Source: Roseburia lenta (GTDB lineage: Bacteria > Bacillota > Clostridia > Lachnospirales > Lachnospiraceae). Taken from it: a stretch of DNA of 64,000 nucleotides. Of the stretch, positions 9,519 through 20,262 are shown piece after piece. The stretch lies in contig NZ_JACOPG010000001.1 of NCBI RefSeq assembly GCF_014287435.1, positions 434,001 through 498,000 of the forward strand, given 5' to 3'. Both the position numbers and the translations under genes were made by a program. How positions within the stretch are numbered: the first letter of the stretch is position 1; every line of letters begins with the position of its first letter. The notes under the pieces are model-generated. The model saw only the letters and a list, made by a program, of their open reading frames with translations, was not told the origin of the DNA and did no database searches.

Positions 9519-9935
9519 CTATTTGCCGGCGGTCGCTTTCAGACGAGCCATGGCTCTTGCCAAAGATGCGCGTGAGTGATAATACTCATGGATGCTCTGC
9601 TTCTGACGAAGTTGCTCCTCAGCTCTTTCCTTGGCTTCTCGGGCTCTTGCCACATCGATCTCCTCCGGTCTTTCTGCTGTCTCCACCAAAAGGGTCACAC
9701 GGTTGTTGACGATCTCAACAAAGCCCATGCCGACAACTGCATATTCCCAGTTCTCACTGCCCTCCGGCTGAAAACGCATCTCGCCATCATCGATCGCGAT
9801 GACCATGTCCTCATGATGGGCTAAGATTTCCTTTTGTCCATCATATTCCGGCACGATCAAAGAGCGGCATCTGCCCGAATAAAAAACACGGTTTGCAGAT
9901 ATGATCTTTAAATAAAATGTATTACTTGCAGCCAT
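9519..9935 (-). CDS. atpC: ATP synthase F1 epsilon subunit
   Basis: A 138-residue epsilon subunit: the N-terminal beta sandwich (about 1-85, YLKIISANRVFYSG and the EILAHHEDMV region) and a C-terminal helical hairpin (about 90-138) rich in Glu, Arg and Ala, the part that can inhibit ATP hydrolysis. Last gene of the atp operon, followed by repeat copy B rather than a classical terminator. Confidence 0.95.
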   Translation of the reverse strand: MAASNTFYLKIISANRVFYSGRCRSLIVPEYDGQKEILAHHEDMVIAIDDGEMRFQPEGSENWEYAVVGMGFVEIVNNRVTLLVETAERPEEIDVARAREAKERAEEQLRQKQSIHEYYHSRASLARAMARLKATAGK

Positions 9936-9964
9936 AACATTTCACCTTTCTGCCAGCAGAAAAA

Positions 9965-11365
<1,401 letters not shown>

Positions 11366-11383
11366 TTAATCTTAGCTTTTCCC

Positions 11384-12277
11384 TTATTTTTTACGTTTTC
11401 GCTTCTGTGACTTTGCACCAGCGATCACTTCTGTAATTTCTTGTGTAATTGCAGCCTGTCTTGCTCTGTTGTAAAGGATATCCAATTCATGCAGCATATC
11501 CTTTGCACTCTTAGATGCTGCTTCCATCGCCATCATACGGGCATTCTGCTCGCAGGAATAGGACTCTACCAGCGCACCATATACGAAGCCAACGACATAG
11601 TCAGGAACAATACGATCCATCACTGCCTCAGCAGAAGGACGAAGTGCCAGTTCCTCATGCGGGATATCGATCGGCAACTTCATATTAAAGTCCGTCTTTT
11701 TCAGCGGTAAAAGCTGCAGGATCTGGGTTTCTTCCTGCACTGCATTGACCATGGTCGTGTATATGATATAGACCTCATCCAACTTTTCTTCCTGATACAT
11801 CTCGATGATCTCTTCGGCAATATTTCTCGCACGGTTCAGCGTTGGATTTTGCACGGTATAATGGAACTGCTTTTCAATTTCAATCCCACGCTGTTCAAAA
11901 TAATGACGTCCCAGTTCTCCCAGTACGAAAAGTTCGTGGTTTGGATACGAAAGCAAATGCTCCTCTGCCAGTTTCAAGACATTGTGATTATAGGAACCTG
12001 CCAAACCCTTATCCGCCGTGATAACGATATAACCGACCTTTCTTTCTTCCATCGGCTTATCTTCGTTGGACTTAAAGTAGATATCCTCCATGTCCGGAAG
12101 ATGTCGCAGGATTCGGCTCATTTCCGACTGCAACGTAAAGAAATAGGGTTCCGTATCTGCCAGCATCTTCTTTGCCTTCTTCAACTTGGAAGAAGATATC
12201 ATATACATGGCATTTGTGATTTTTAATGTATCATTGATACTTTTGATACGATCCTGTATCTCCTTCGTATTTGCCAT
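11384..12277 (-). CDS. atpG: ATP synthase F1 gamma subunit
   Basis: The 297-residue rotor shaft: the conserved N-terminal helix (IQDRIKSINDTLKITNAM), the central ADKGLAGSYN region and the C-terminal helix with SAKDMLHELDILYNRARQAAITQEITEV. The basic tail (KSQKRKRKK) is a small extension. Only 11 bases separate it from atpA. Confidence 0.97.
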   Translation of the reverse strand: MANTKEIQDRIKSINDTLKITNAMYMISSSKLKKAKKMLADTEPYFFTLQSEMSRILRHLPDMEDIYFKSNEDKPMEERKVGYIVITADKGLAGSYNHNVLKLAEEHLLSYPNHELFVLGELGRHYFEQRGIEIEKQFHYTVQNPTLNRARNIAEEIIEMYQEEKLDEVYIIYTTMVNAVQEETQILQLLPLKKTDFNMKLPIDIPHEELALRPSAEAVMDRIVPDYVVGFVYGALVESYSCEQNARMMAMEAASKSAKDMLHELDILYNRARQAAITQEITEVIAGAKSQKRKRKK

Positions 12278-12288
12278 AACAACACCTA

Positions 12289-13788
12289 CTATCCTACAAA
12301 TTCTTTTGCTGCATCAAGCATCTTCTCTACCAGTTCCTCATTGATGGCTTTGCTTGTCTCGATCTCCTCGCCAATCTCAGGATGCTTTAAGTCCATAAAG
12401 GAAAGAACATCCTTCTGATACTGCTTTACCTGCTTTGTCTCTACGGTATCAAAGAAACCGTGGTTGGCAAGACATAAGGTCATGACCTGCTCATGCAGAG
12501 AAAGCGGCTGGCAAAGTGGCTGTTTCAAAAGTTCCATCAAAGCCTTACCATGGGTAAGTTGTGCTTTGGTCGCATCATCCAGATCAGATGCAAACTGGGT
12601 AAATACTTCCATTTCACGATACTGTGCCAGATCGATACGGATACTTCCGGATGCCTTCTTCATAGCCTTGGTCTGTGCAGCACCACCAACACGGGATACG
12701 GAAAGACCTACATTGACAGCCGGTCTCATACCGGAGTTGAAAAGGTTACTCTCCAAAAAGATCTGTCCATCAGTGATGGAAATAACGTTGGTAGGAATGT
12801 ATGCAGATACATCGCCTGCCTGTGTCTCGATGATCGGAAGTGCTGTGATAGAACCTCCGCCAAGTTCCTCTGACAAACGACTGCTTCGCTCCAAAAGTCT
12901 GGAATGTAAGTAGAATACATCACCCGGATATGCCTCACGTCCCGGAGAACGCTCCAAAAGTAAGGACAAGGCACGGTAAGCCACCGCATGCTTGGAAAGA
13001 TCATCATATACGATCAGAACATCTTTGCCCTGATGCATGAAATATTCTGCTAATGCTGTTCCGGCATAAGGTGCTACATACTGCAAAGATGCCGGATCAC
13101 TTGCGGTAGATGAAAGTACGATGGAATAATCCATAGCACCATGTTTTGTCAATGTAGATACGATCTTTGCTACGGTAGATGCTTTCTGACCGATAGCAAC
13201 ATAAATACAGATGACATCTTTCCCCTTCTGGTTGATGATCGTATCGGTTGCGATAGATGTCTTACCGGTCTGACGGTCTCCGATGATAAGTTCACGCTGT
13301 CCACGACCGATCGGGAACATGGAATCAATGGAAAGAATACCTGTTTCCATTGGTGTATCAACGGACTTTCTGTCTACGATTCCCGGTGCATCTTCCTCCA
13401 TCGGACGATAGCCATCTGCCTTGATCTCGCCGTTTCCGTCGATCGGCTCACCCAAAGCATTGACGATTCTTCCGATAAAGGCATCGCCTACAGGAATACC
13501 TGCTTTTTTCTTGGTTCTAACAACCTTTGTTCCTTCTTTGATTCCGGTATCTCTGCCAAATAAGATAACGCCGATCTCATTTGCACGGATATCCTGAACC
13601 ATTCCTTTGACTCCATTATCAAAGATTACGATCTCGCCATACATTGCATGATCAATGCCGTAGATCGTTGCGATCCCGTCGCCTACCCAGATGACTTGAC
13701 CTGTTTCCTTGCTCTCGTCATCCCAGTTGGCATTTTCGATCTCTTCCTGAATAATGGAGATAATATCTGTTGCACTTATTGCGCCCAC
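12289..13788 (-). CDS. atpA: ATP synthase F1 alpha subunit
   Basis: The 499-residue non-catalytic nucleotide-binding subunit, with P-loop GDRQTGKTS and the [25 protein letters not shown] region. A GTG at 13797 overlaps the ribosome site itself, whereas the GTG at 13788 lies eight bases after GGAGG and starts the protein as (M)GAISATDII, so 13788 is chosen. The site overlaps the end of atpH, whose TGA ends at 13794, implying translational coupling. Confidence 0.96.
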   Translation of the reverse strand: MGAISATDIISIIQEEIENANWDDESKETGQVIWVGDGIATIYGIDHAMYGEIVIFDNGVKGMVQDIRANEIGVILFGRDTGIKEGTKVVRTKKKAGIPVGDAFIGRIVNALGEPIDGNGEIKADGYRPMEEDAPGIVDRKSVDTPMETGILSIDSMFPIGRGQRELIIGDRQTGKTSIATDTIINQKGKDVICIYVAIGQKASTVAKIVSTLTKHGAMDYSIVLSSTASDPASLQYVAPYAGTALAEYFMHQGKDVLIVYDDLSKHAVAYRALSLLLERSPGREAYPGDVFYLHSRLLERSSRLSEELGGGSITALPIIETQAGDVSAYIPTNVISITDGQIFLESNLFNSGMRPAVNVGLSVSRVGGAAQTKAMKKASGSIRIDLAQYREMEVFTQFASDLDDATKAQLTHGKALMELLKQPLCQPLSLHEQVMTLCLANHGFFDTVETKQVKQYQKDVLSFMDLKHPEIGEEIETSKAINEELVEKMLDAAKEFVG

Positions 13789-13793
13789 AGGGG

Positions 13794-14312
13794 TCACCTC
13801 CCGGTTAATTTTCTTTCTAGTTGACGGAGTCTGCCCTCGTAACTTCTGTCAAATTCCTCATGGAAGCCGCGGATCAGATAACCGCCCAAAAGCGACTCAT
13901 CGACACTCTCCGTCATTTCTATTTTATAATCTGGATACTTCTCTTGTAACAGTTGTTCTGCCTCATGGCGTGTCGCCTCATCCGGCTGGTCTGCAAAAAT
14001 GATCTGCACCCGCATGATGTGATTCTGCTCATCCCAATACTGGTAATAAGCATCAAAGATCTGACGCATCATATCACAGTTTCCCAGATGGCTCATCATT
14101 TTCAGGAAATTGACCATGATCTGCGGGATCTCTTCCAGCGCACATACACGTTCGATGATCTCCTGCTTTTTCTTTTCGTCAATGGTCGGATTTTCCAGAA
14201 CCTCTAATAGTTCCGGTGTCAAAAAGATGAGTGCATCCGTTTTTTCTACAACCGCACGCTCTACAGACAACTGGTACAAAACTTTTGCATTATTTACTGC
14301 TGCCTGCGTCAT
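13794..14312 (-). CDS. atpH: ATP synthase F1 delta subunit
   Basis: A 172-residue delta (OSCP) subunit that ties F1 to the peripheral stalk. The C-terminal motif [20 protein letters not shown] is diagnostic. The start at 14312 ([10 protein letters not shown]) follows a weak AGGTG site; in-frame starts at 14318 (ATG) and 14321 (GTG) are possible. The gene overlaps the end of atpF by about 23 bases. Confidence 0.93.
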   Translation of the reverse strand: MTQAAVNNAKVLYQLSVERAVVEKTDALIFLTPELLEVLENPTIDEKKKQEIIERVCALEEIPQIMVNFLKMMSHLGNCDMMRQIFDAYYQYWDEQNHIMRVQIIFADQPDEATRHEAEQLLQEKYPDYKIEMTESVDESLLGGYLIRGFHEEFDRSYEGRLRQLERKLTGR

Positions 14313-14742
14313 GAGCATCACCTGTCTTTACAATTTTTCTTGCTGCAATGAGCGCTAACTTCGCAATGTCTGCTTCCGCTGCCTTCGTTGCCTTTTCCTG
14401 CTCATTTGCAATATCACTTTTTGCTTTTTCAAGCATGGCATCTGCCTCAACTCTGGTCTTTTCCAAAGTTCTCTCGTGCTCCTTTTGTGCACGGTCTCTT
14501 GCCTCCAGAATAATCTGGTCTGCTTCTGTCTTTGCACTCTCCAACTTATCCTGATATTCAGCCTTCAATGCCTTGGCATCTTCCTGCTCTTTTTTTGCAT
14601 CTGCGAACTGGCTCTTGACCATTTCATCTCTGGCATTGATCACATTCATGACCGGCTGATATAAAAACTTTTTAAAGATAGCATAAAGGACTAACAGATT
14701 GACTACCGTCCACAGGATGTTCCATGGATCTATACTCAGCAT
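14290..14742 (-). CDS. atpF: ATP synthase F0 b subunit
   Basis: A 150-residue peripheral stalk subunit: one N-terminal membrane helix (about 8-27, WNILWTVVNLLVLYAIFKKFL) and a long charged coiled coil of Lys, Glu, Ala and Gln. Only one b-type gene is present, so the stalk should be a homodimer. Confidence 0.95.
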   Translation of the reverse strand: MLSIDPWNILWTVVNLLVLYAIFKKFLYQPVMNVINARDEMVKSQFADAKKEQEDAKALKAEYQDKLESAKTEADQIILEARDRAQKEHERTLEKTRVEADAMLEKAKSDIANEQEKATKAAEADIAKLALIAARKIVKTGDAHDAGSSK

Positions 14743-14766
14743 AACTGTGCCTTCCTTTCGTCTTTA

Positions 14767-14997
14767 TTATTTCAGGAAAAGAATGATCAAAAGTGCGATA
14801 ACGAAACCGTAAATAGCGGTTGCCTCGGCAAGGGCACATCCTAAAAGAAGTGACTTAGAGATCTTGCTTTCTGCTTCCGGCTGTCTTGCGATCGCATCTA
14901 CTGCGGAAGATGTTGCCTTACCAATACCAAGACCTGCTCCAATACCTGTTAATACTGCAATACCTGCTCCAATGGCTACTAATAATGTTGATGACAT
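14767..14997 (-). CDS. atpE: ATP synthase F0 c subunit (rotor ring)
   Basis: A 76-residue hairpin of two membrane helices joined by the ARQPEA loop. The ion-binding carboxylate is Glu58 in ALAEATAIYG. Against sodium-type rings such as Ilyobacter, the Gln ligand position in helix 1 is Ile25 and the Ser after the Glu is Ala59, so the sodium site is incomplete and proton coupling is inferred. The start at 14997 (AAAGGAG site) is chosen over an in-frame ATG eight codons upstream, which would add a charged leader. Confidence 0.95.
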   Translation of the reverse strand: MSSTLLVAIGAGIAVLTGIGAGLGIGKATSSAVDAIARQPEAESKISKSLLLGCALAEATAIYGFVIALLIILFLK

Positions 14998-15033
14998 AAT
15001 GTTTTCTCCTTTTTCTTTCAAATTTTATTTTGT

Positions 15034-15720
15034 TTATTCGGTTGCTTCCTTTATGAACAACCCGGTCAGGAATACAAATACATACGCTTGTATCAGACCA
15101 TCAAAAATATCAAAGTAGCAGCTAAACACTGCCGGTACCACTGCCGGCACGACCATCTTTAAGAGTTCCATGATAACAAAGGAACCTAAGACGTTACCAA
15201 ACAGTCGCATACATAGGGACAATGGCTTGATAAAAAGTTCCAGGATATTGATCGGTAAGACGACCGGCATAGGTTCGGCAAAACTTTTCAGCCAACCTTT
15301 CGTACCCTTGGCACGAACGCTGGAAGCCTGGATCAATACGATACTCATCAGTGCCAATGCCGCTGTGACATTCATATCCTTCGTTGGTGGCTTGAATCCC
15401 AGAAGTCCTATCAGATTCGCCACACCAATGTAGATGGCTACAGCAGAGAGATACGGAATATATGCTTTTCCCTTCTCTCCTACGGTCTCATCAAAGAAGT
15501 CATGTAAGAACTTTACACCAGTCTCCACTACGATCTGCCTGCGTCCGGGGTGTTCTACACTTAAATTTCTGCCCAAGAGAAAGAACACGATCGCCAGTGC
15601 CGCCATGATGATCCATGTAACGACTACAGACTCATAAATGGGGATTCCACCAAAGAGAGGAATGGTAAAGACAGTCTCACAATTCAACTCTTCCATCAGA
15701 CCATTTACCAGAGCATCCAT
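15034..15720 (-). CDS. atpB: ATP synthase F0 a subunit
   Basis: A 228-residue membrane subunit with five or six helices. It carries the essential stator Arg in PLSLCMRLFGNVLG (about residue 170), next to the c ring, and a final helix GLIQAYVFVFLTGLFIKEA. First gene of the operon, with a strong AAAGGAGG site. No atpI-like gene precedes it. Confidence 0.96.
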   Translation of the reverse strand: MDALVNGLMEELNCETVFTIPLFGGIPIYESVVVTWIIMAALAIVFFLLGRNLSVEHPGRRQIVVETGVKFLHDFFDETVGEKGKAYIPYLSAVAIYIGVANLIGLLGFKPPTKDMNVTAALALMSIVLIQASSVRAKGTKGWLKSFAEPMPVVLPINILELFIKPLSLCMRLFGNVLGSFVIMELLKMVVPAVVPAVFSCYFDIFDGLIQAYVFVFLTGLFIKEATE

Positions 15721-15769
15721 CTGTATACCTCCTTTCTTAATTTGTAATAATTTTCTTATTTACGATACG

Positions 15770-15798
15770 ATTTTAGTCTTGCAAAAATTTAATGTCAA
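15770..15798 (-). promoter_or_regulatory. Sigma-A-type promoter of the atp operon
   Basis: On the minus strand, TTGACA (15793-15798), a 17-base spacer and TAAAAT (15770-15775), 50 bases before the atpB ATG. The AT-rich stretch 15799-16064 beyond it shows no gene or clear site. Confidence 0.8.
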
Positions 15799-16064
15799 TC
15801 ATTGATTTTTCGGGCTTTAAAGGACTTTTTCCTGCTTATTTTTCATGTATCTTTCCCCTGTCATTTGGATTTTTCCGCTCTCTTTTTGTGCAAATTGCAC
15901 ATTGTTTTTTTCTTGAAACAAGAGGTGGTCTGGGCAAAAAAAATTTTCGTCAAAAAATTGACAAAAATTTCTCATTTTTTCCACATATTTACTTATATTT
16001 TGGCATATACAAAGGTCTGTCTGTGTCATAAAATTTATACACATCCCACCATGTGTCTAAAGTC

Positions 16065-16102
16065 AGGGACGTTCCTTTTGCCATAAGGAGCGTCCCCTTT
16101 GG
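16065..16102 (+). repeat. Dispersed palindromic repeat, copy C
   Basis: AGGGACGTTCCTT, a TTGCCAT loop and AAGGAGCGTCCCC followed by TTTGG. It lies 26 bases after the stop of the minus-strand radical SAM gene but points the other way, so it is not simply that gene's terminator. Confidence 0.9.
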
Positions 16103-16128
16103 TCTTTTTTACTAACAGGTAGCCAGAT

Positions 16129-17076
16129 CTAGCGGCTGGCGATCTCACGCTGCAAGGCGTTCCATACGCGCTTCTTGTCCGCACTCCATAAAGGTGCAAG
16201 CAGGGTCTTCTTATCCCCATCGCCTGTCATGCGGTGGATAACCATACCTTTTGGCAAAAGACTGATACAATCTGCCACTAAACCAACATACTCTTCCATG
16301 CTAAAGACCGGGCATCTTCCTGCCTCATATTCTTTTTCCAGATCTGTCCCCTTTAATATATGAAGTAACTGTAACTTGATCCCATCAGCGCCAGACACTC
16401 CCACATAAGAGACCGTCTCCTTCATCATATCTGTGGTCTCGCCCGGCAGTCCTAAGATCACATGCACGATAACTTCCAATCCTCTCTTTTTTAGTCGGCC
16501 GACCGCCGCATCATATACAGAAAGCGGATAGCCGCGCCGGATGTATTCCGCCGTCGCCGGGTGGATGGTCTGCAGTCCCAGTTCCACCCATACCGGCTTT
16601 TTCGCATTAAGTTCTTCTAACAGATCCAGCACCGCATCATCCAGACAATCCGGCCGGGTAGCCACCGATAGGGCAAGTACATCTTCCGGCTCTATGGCTG
16701 CCTCAAAGATCGGGCGCAAATAAGAAACAGGCGCATACGTGCCTGTATACGCCTGAAAATAGGCAATGTACTTGCCTGCTTTATTCTTTTTTTCCACTCT
16801 CGCTTTGCCTGCGATCAACTGCTTTTGCACAGCCTGACGTAAGGCACTTTGGTCTGCCTCTGTCAGTATCTCTCCCCGTCTGGTCTTTTGCAGGATCTTT
16901 TGCATGTCCAGATGCTCTGCGAAATCGCCACTCCCGGATGCCGAGCAAAAGATACAGCCTCTGGTATCCAAAAGTCCGTCACGGTTGGGGCAGGAACAGC
17001 CTGCATCCAAAGAGATCTTGTATGCCTTTGTGCCAAAGGTATGGCGCAGGTACTCATTCAGTGAATAATATTTCAT
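16129..17076 (-). CDS. ytqA: Radical SAM protein of the YtqA/YhcC (TIGR01212) family
   Basis: A 315-residue radical SAM enzyme with the family's N-terminus (YYSLNEYLRHTFGTKAYKISLDAG), the cysteines of CSCPNRDG and GCIFCSASGSGDF that hold the 4Fe-4S cluster, and the downstream YFQAYTGTYAP and SVATRPDCL motifs. In Bacillus, YtqA (also called MnmL) acts in making the 5-aminomethyl group of tRNA wobble uridines; the same role here is inference. The start at 17076 lies one base after the argS stop, so translation is probably coupled. An in-frame ATG at 17127 inside argS is rejected as non-homologous. Confidence 0.85.
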   Translation of the reverse strand: MKYYSLNEYLRHTFGTKAYKISLDAGCSCPNRDGLLDTRGCIFCSASGSGDFAEHLDMQKILQKTRRGEILTEADQSALRQAVQKQLIAGKARVEKKNKAGKYIAYFQAYTGTYAPVSYLRPIFEAAIEPEDVLALSVATRPDCLDDAVLDLLEELNAKKPVWVELGLQTIHPATAEYIRRGYPLSVYDAAVGRLKKRGLEVIVHVILGLPGETTDMMKETVSYVGVSGADGIKLQLLHILKGTDLEKEYEAGRCPVFSMEEYVGLVADCISLLPKGMVIHRMTGDGDKKTLLAPLWSADKKRVWNALQREIASR

Positions 17077-17077
17077 C

Positions 17078-18844
17078 TTACATTCTTTCCGGTGCAGAAA
17101 ATCCCAGCAGATCAATACAGATTTCAAGGACTTCCTTGGTCAGTTCCAACAAGCGGATGTAGCCTGCCTGCTTTTTCTCATCTTCCTCCGTCATGATCTT
17201 GGTCTCATGGTAGAAGTGATTAAATGCATTGGCAAGATCATAAATGTATGCGCAGATCCTGTGTGGTGCATTTTCTTCGTATGCTCCACGCATAGCACTG
17301 TTGAACTTGGCAAGTTCCAGCATCAAAGACTTCTCACTCTCGGATGCTGCGGTCAGGATCTTTGCATCTGCAACCTTTTTGCCACTCTCCTCATACTTGT
17401 GCAAAATAGACTTCATACGAACGATCGTGTAAAGGATGTATGGACCTGTGTTACCCTCGAAAGAAGTAAAGCGGTCAATATCGAAAATATAATCCTTAGA
17501 CGCCTGGTTGGAAAGATCTCCATACTTGATCGCAGAAAGTGCAACGATCTGGGCTGTCTTTCTCGCCTCGTCCTCTTCCATGGTCTTGTTATCCATGATC
17601 TTTTCGTACATCTTTTCATTGATCTCAGAAACCAGAGTCTCCAGACGCATAACGCCGCCTTCTCTTGTCTTGAAAGGCTTGCCGTCCTTGCCGTTCATGG
17701 TACCAAAACCGATGAACTTGAGTTCTGTCGTATCCGGTACGATACCGGTCTTTCTTGCACAGCGGAATACCTGGACAAAGTGTAACTCCTGACGCTTGTC
17801 TGCCAGATAGATCACACTCGCCGGATGATAATCTTCCATACGCCAGATCAACGTAGCAAGATCCGTTGTATCATAAAGGGATGCCCCGTCTGATTTTAAG
17901 ATCATGCAAGGCGGGATTTCCTTGGTATCGGTGTCTTCCTTAACATCAACAACCAGTGCCCCATCACTGACATAGGCGTAACCATCTTTTTTCATCTTCT
18001 CTACCATGTCAGGAATGTATGGCTGTGCATCGGATTCCCCTTTCCACAACTCAAAGGACACATTCAGGTTCTCATAATTCTTTTTCAGATCACTGACTGA
18101 CACATCTAAAATATGTTTTAAAAGTGCCTGATATCCGCGATTTCCCTGCTGTAATTCAAAGGTAGCCGTCATGGCTTCCTCTTTGTAAGCAGCATCTTCT
18201 TTTGACTTTGCACTGGCGGTCGGATAGATTTCTTCCAACTCGCTAATCGTAAATGGAGGTTCGCTCGGATACTCTCCTGTATAATCCGGATCAAAATAGC
18301 AAAGATCCGGCTGGCGCAGACGAAGTTCTGTGATGATAAGTCCCATCTGTAAGCCCCAGTCTCCTAAATGCACATCGCCGATCATATTATCACCCATGAA
18401 CTTGCCGATGCGCTTCACGCTCTCACCAATCACGGCAGAACGAAGATGTCCGACATGCAGTGGCTTTGCCACATTTGGTCCGCCGTAATCAACGATCACG
18501 GTCTTTGGCTCTGCAACCTTATCTACACCTTTTCTGTCATCTTCTGCCATGGCATTGACATAGTCTGTCACATAGCCAGGTGCAAGGATAAGATTCAAAA
18601 ATCCCGGTGGGCAGGCGATGACACTTTCAAACATCGGGTTATCCTGTAGTTTCTCACTGACCTCTGTAGCGATCGCGATCGGCGCCTTCTTGTATTCCTT
18701 GGCTGCCGCCATAGCACCATTACACTGGTATTCACACAGATCCGATCTGTTTGATAAAGATACTCTGCCATATTTTTCATCGTAGCCACACGCCACGAAA
18801 GCATCTGTAATTTCTTTTCGGATCAAGTCCAAGATTTCTTTCAT
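17078..18844 (-). CDS. argS: Arginyl-tRNA synthetase
   Basis: A 588-residue class I synthetase: N-terminal Add-1 domain (about 1-95), catalytic Rossmann core with the HIGH-type motif LHVGHLRSAVIG near residue 135, and the C-terminal DALR anticodon-binding domain ending in ELTKEVLEICIDLLGFSAPERM. It follows queT at a distance of 52 bases and probably shares its transcript. Confidence 0.97.
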   Translation of the reverse strand: MKEILDLIRKEITDAFVACGYDEKYGRVSLSNRSDLCEYQCNGAMAAAKEYKKAPIAIATEVSEKLQDNPMFESVIACPPGFLNLILAPGYVTDYVNAMAEDDRKGVDKVAEPKTVIVDYGGPNVAKPLHVGHLRSAVIGESVKRIGKFMGDNMIGDVHLGDWGLQMGLIITELRLRQPDLCYFDPDYTGEYPSEPPFTISELEEIYPTASAKSKEDAAYKEEAMTATFELQQGNRGYQALLKHILDVSVSDLKKNYENLNVSFELWKGESDAQPYIPDMVEKMKKDGYAYVSDGALVVDVKEDTDTKEIPPCMILKSDGASLYDTTDLATLIWRMEDYHPASVIYLADKRQELHFVQVFRCARKTGIVPDTTELKFIGFGTMNGKDGKPFKTREGGVMRLETLVSEINEKMYEKIMDNKTMEEDEARKTAQIVALSAIKYGDLSNQASKDYIFDIDRFTSFEGNTGPYILYTIVRMKSILHKYEESGKKVADAKILTAASESEKSLMLELAKFNSAMRGAYEENAPHRICAYIYDLANAFNHFYHETKIMTEEDEKKQAGYIRLLELTKEVLEICIDLLGFSAPERM

Positions 18845-18896
18845 ATTCTTATCCCTTCCTACTAATTATAAATCCATGTACGAGACAGGTGTCGGA

Positions 18897-19391
18897 TTAC
18901 TCTTCTGTCTTAAAGATCTTGAAGCGATGTTTCCATAAGGCTTTCTTTAGGATCATGCCCAGAACACAGATAGAAAGCACTTCACCAATGCCGACTGTCA
19001 GCATCAGATACCATACCGCATCCTCTAAGCCGTACACATTGCGGAGTACGAGCGGTACAATGATGGTATTAGCGATCACCGGCGGCAAGGTAAAGGCAAA
19101 CTTGGTCTTTCTTAAAAGATAAGTGCCAATCGCACCGATCAGGGTTGCCAGACTGCCAAATATCACGTCGAGTGCCATGCATCCGGTCAAGATGTTGCTG
19201 AGCAAACATCCAACAAAAAGTCCCGGAATCGCTGCCGGCGTAAAGATCGGTAAGATAGTCAGAGCCTCTGAGATCCTTACCTGGATCGCACCGTTTGCGA
19301 GTCCAAAGGCACTGATAAAATAAGTCAGTACCACATAAATAGCCGCAATCATTGCGGCCTGGGTCAATCGTAACGCACTTGTTTTTTTCAT
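18897..19391 (-). CDS. queT: QueT-family transporter (S component for queuosine precursors)
   Basis: A 164-residue, five- to six-helix membrane protein with the QueT signature NGAIQVRISEALTILPIFTPAAIPGLFVGC. QueT proteins are the substrate-binding S components of ECF transporters that import preQ1 or related 7-deazaguanine queuosine precursors. No ECF ATPases are nearby, so it would use the shared energizing module. The preQ1-I riboswitch ending at its ribosome site (19400-19442) fits this, as does tgt 3 kb away. Confidence 0.92.
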   Translation of the reverse strand: MKKTSALRLTQAAMIAAIYVVLTYFISAFGLANGAIQVRISEALTILPIFTPAAIPGLFVGCLLSNILTGCMALDVIFGSLATLIGAIGTYLLRKTKFAFTLPPVIANTIIVPLVLRNVYGLEDAVWYLMLTVGIGEVLSICVLGMILKKALWKHRFKIFKTEE

Positions 19392-19399
19392 ATGTAATT

Positions 19400-19442
19400 C
19401 TCCTTAGTTTTGTTTTACGTGTGGATGGTTTCGAACACACGT
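19400..19442 (-). promoter_or_regulatory. PreQ1-I riboswitch covering the queT ribosome site
   Basis: On the minus strand, ACGTGTG and CACACGT form the P1 stem around a TTCGAAACCATC loop. The A-rich tail AAAACAAAACTAAGGAG follows and includes the queT ribosome site. This is the compact preQ1-I layout, in which the tail folds back as a pseudoknot on ligand binding. Because the tail contains AAGGAG, control should be translational. Confidence 0.82.
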
Positions 19443-19456
19443 TGTAAATCCTTATG

Positions 19457-19485
19457 ATTTTATCATAATTTGCGGAGTTTGGAAA
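19457..19485 (-). promoter_or_regulatory. Possible queT promoter at the vanZ 3' end
   Basis: On the minus strand TTTCCA, a 17-base spacer and TAAAAT overlap the vanZ stop. Initiation here would start just before the riboswitch stem. The -35 box matches at four of six positions. Confidence 0.4.
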
Positions 19486-19951
19486 GATGATAAATGGTAC
19501 AAAGTAACAAACATCCCAGCAGACATCCCGCACTATCTAACATGACATCCGTCACTTGCCCGCTCCGTCCCGGGACAAATAGCTGATGGATCTCATCGGT
19601 TGCCGCATAGCCTGTCCCAAGGAGCCAGCCCCAAAGTCCATAATGTCTTTTTTCAAAGGATGACAAAGTGGCTGTAAGTAAAATACCAAGAATGGCATAC
19701 TCCGTCGCATGGGCGGTCTTTCGCACCGGGAACTCGATGCTCTCGGCATACTTTGTCCGGTCAATTTCTGACATGGAAGAAAAATCCGGTACTAAGACAC
19801 TTCCTACCGTCATGCCGACGCGTAGACTTGTCTTGGTCGATTCCGTCGCCGGCTGCGCCGAGAAGGAAAAAATCAGGAGTATCCAGAGGATGGAAAGGAT
19901 GAGGTATGCAGTTGGTTTATATTTGTGGGATTTTCGTGGGTTGGTATTCAT
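19463..19951 (-). CDS. VanZ family membrane protein
   Basis: A 162-residue protein with four hydrophobic segments and the VanZ pattern: FSFSAQP after helix 1, RKTAHATEYAILGILL, and the signature DEIHQLFVPGRSGQVTDVMLDSAGCLLG. VanZ proteins can lower teicoplanin susceptibility, but most genomic members have no assigned role. The gene ends at the queT leader. Confidence 0.88.
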   Translation of the reverse strand: MNTNPRKSHKYKPTAYLILSILWILLIFSFSAQPATESTKTSLRVGMTVGSVLVPDFSSMSEIDRTKYAESIEFPVRKTAHATEYAILGILLTATLSSFEKRHYGLWGWLLGTGYAATDEIHQLFVPGRSGQVTDVMLDSAGCLLGCLLLCTIYHLSKLRKL

Positions 19952-19981
19952 GGTTTGCTTGTGATCTCTTTCGATTATTTT

Positions 19982-20189
19982 CTATAATTTCAACAGATTC
20001 ATTATCAATTTTACCATCACATCTTTCTCTTCGGCTTTTGATTCAGCAATCATCAATGTAATTGCTACTAACATTCCATCACTAAGTCTCTTTTCTCCAT
20101 CCTGTACTTTTGTCGGAAAAACCGACAGAAGTCTCATTCAATTCTCCATTCACGTCACCATCTGTAAACAGTACAATTTCATTCTTCAT
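19982..20189 (-). pseudogene. Remnant of one or two small genes, overlapping short frames
   Basis: A 35-residue frame (20189 to 20082) with a GAGGGA site begins MKNEIVLFTDGDV, resembling N-termini of RhuM-type proteins of gut Clostridia, then stops. An overlapping 51-residue frame (20137 to 19982), preceded by GGAG, reads coding-like: DGEKRLSDGMLVAITLMIAE and a C-terminus of regular amphipathic pattern. The two look like the head and tail of a larger gene joined by deletion. The assignment is tentative. With 20190-20447, this is a stretch of about 500 bases without an intact gene. Confidence 0.35.
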
Positions 20190-20262
20190 CTTTTAGTCCC
20201 TCTTACATAATTAAATGTACTTTTTTATCCTTTGATATAATTCATACATCCTATCTATAACC

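Noticed and set aside
15792..16086. Two plus-strand and one minus-strand open frames before atpB, considered for atpI
   Set aside because: AT-rich, Phe-rich frames with no AtpI-like helices or ribosome sites; the stretch holds the atp promoter instead.
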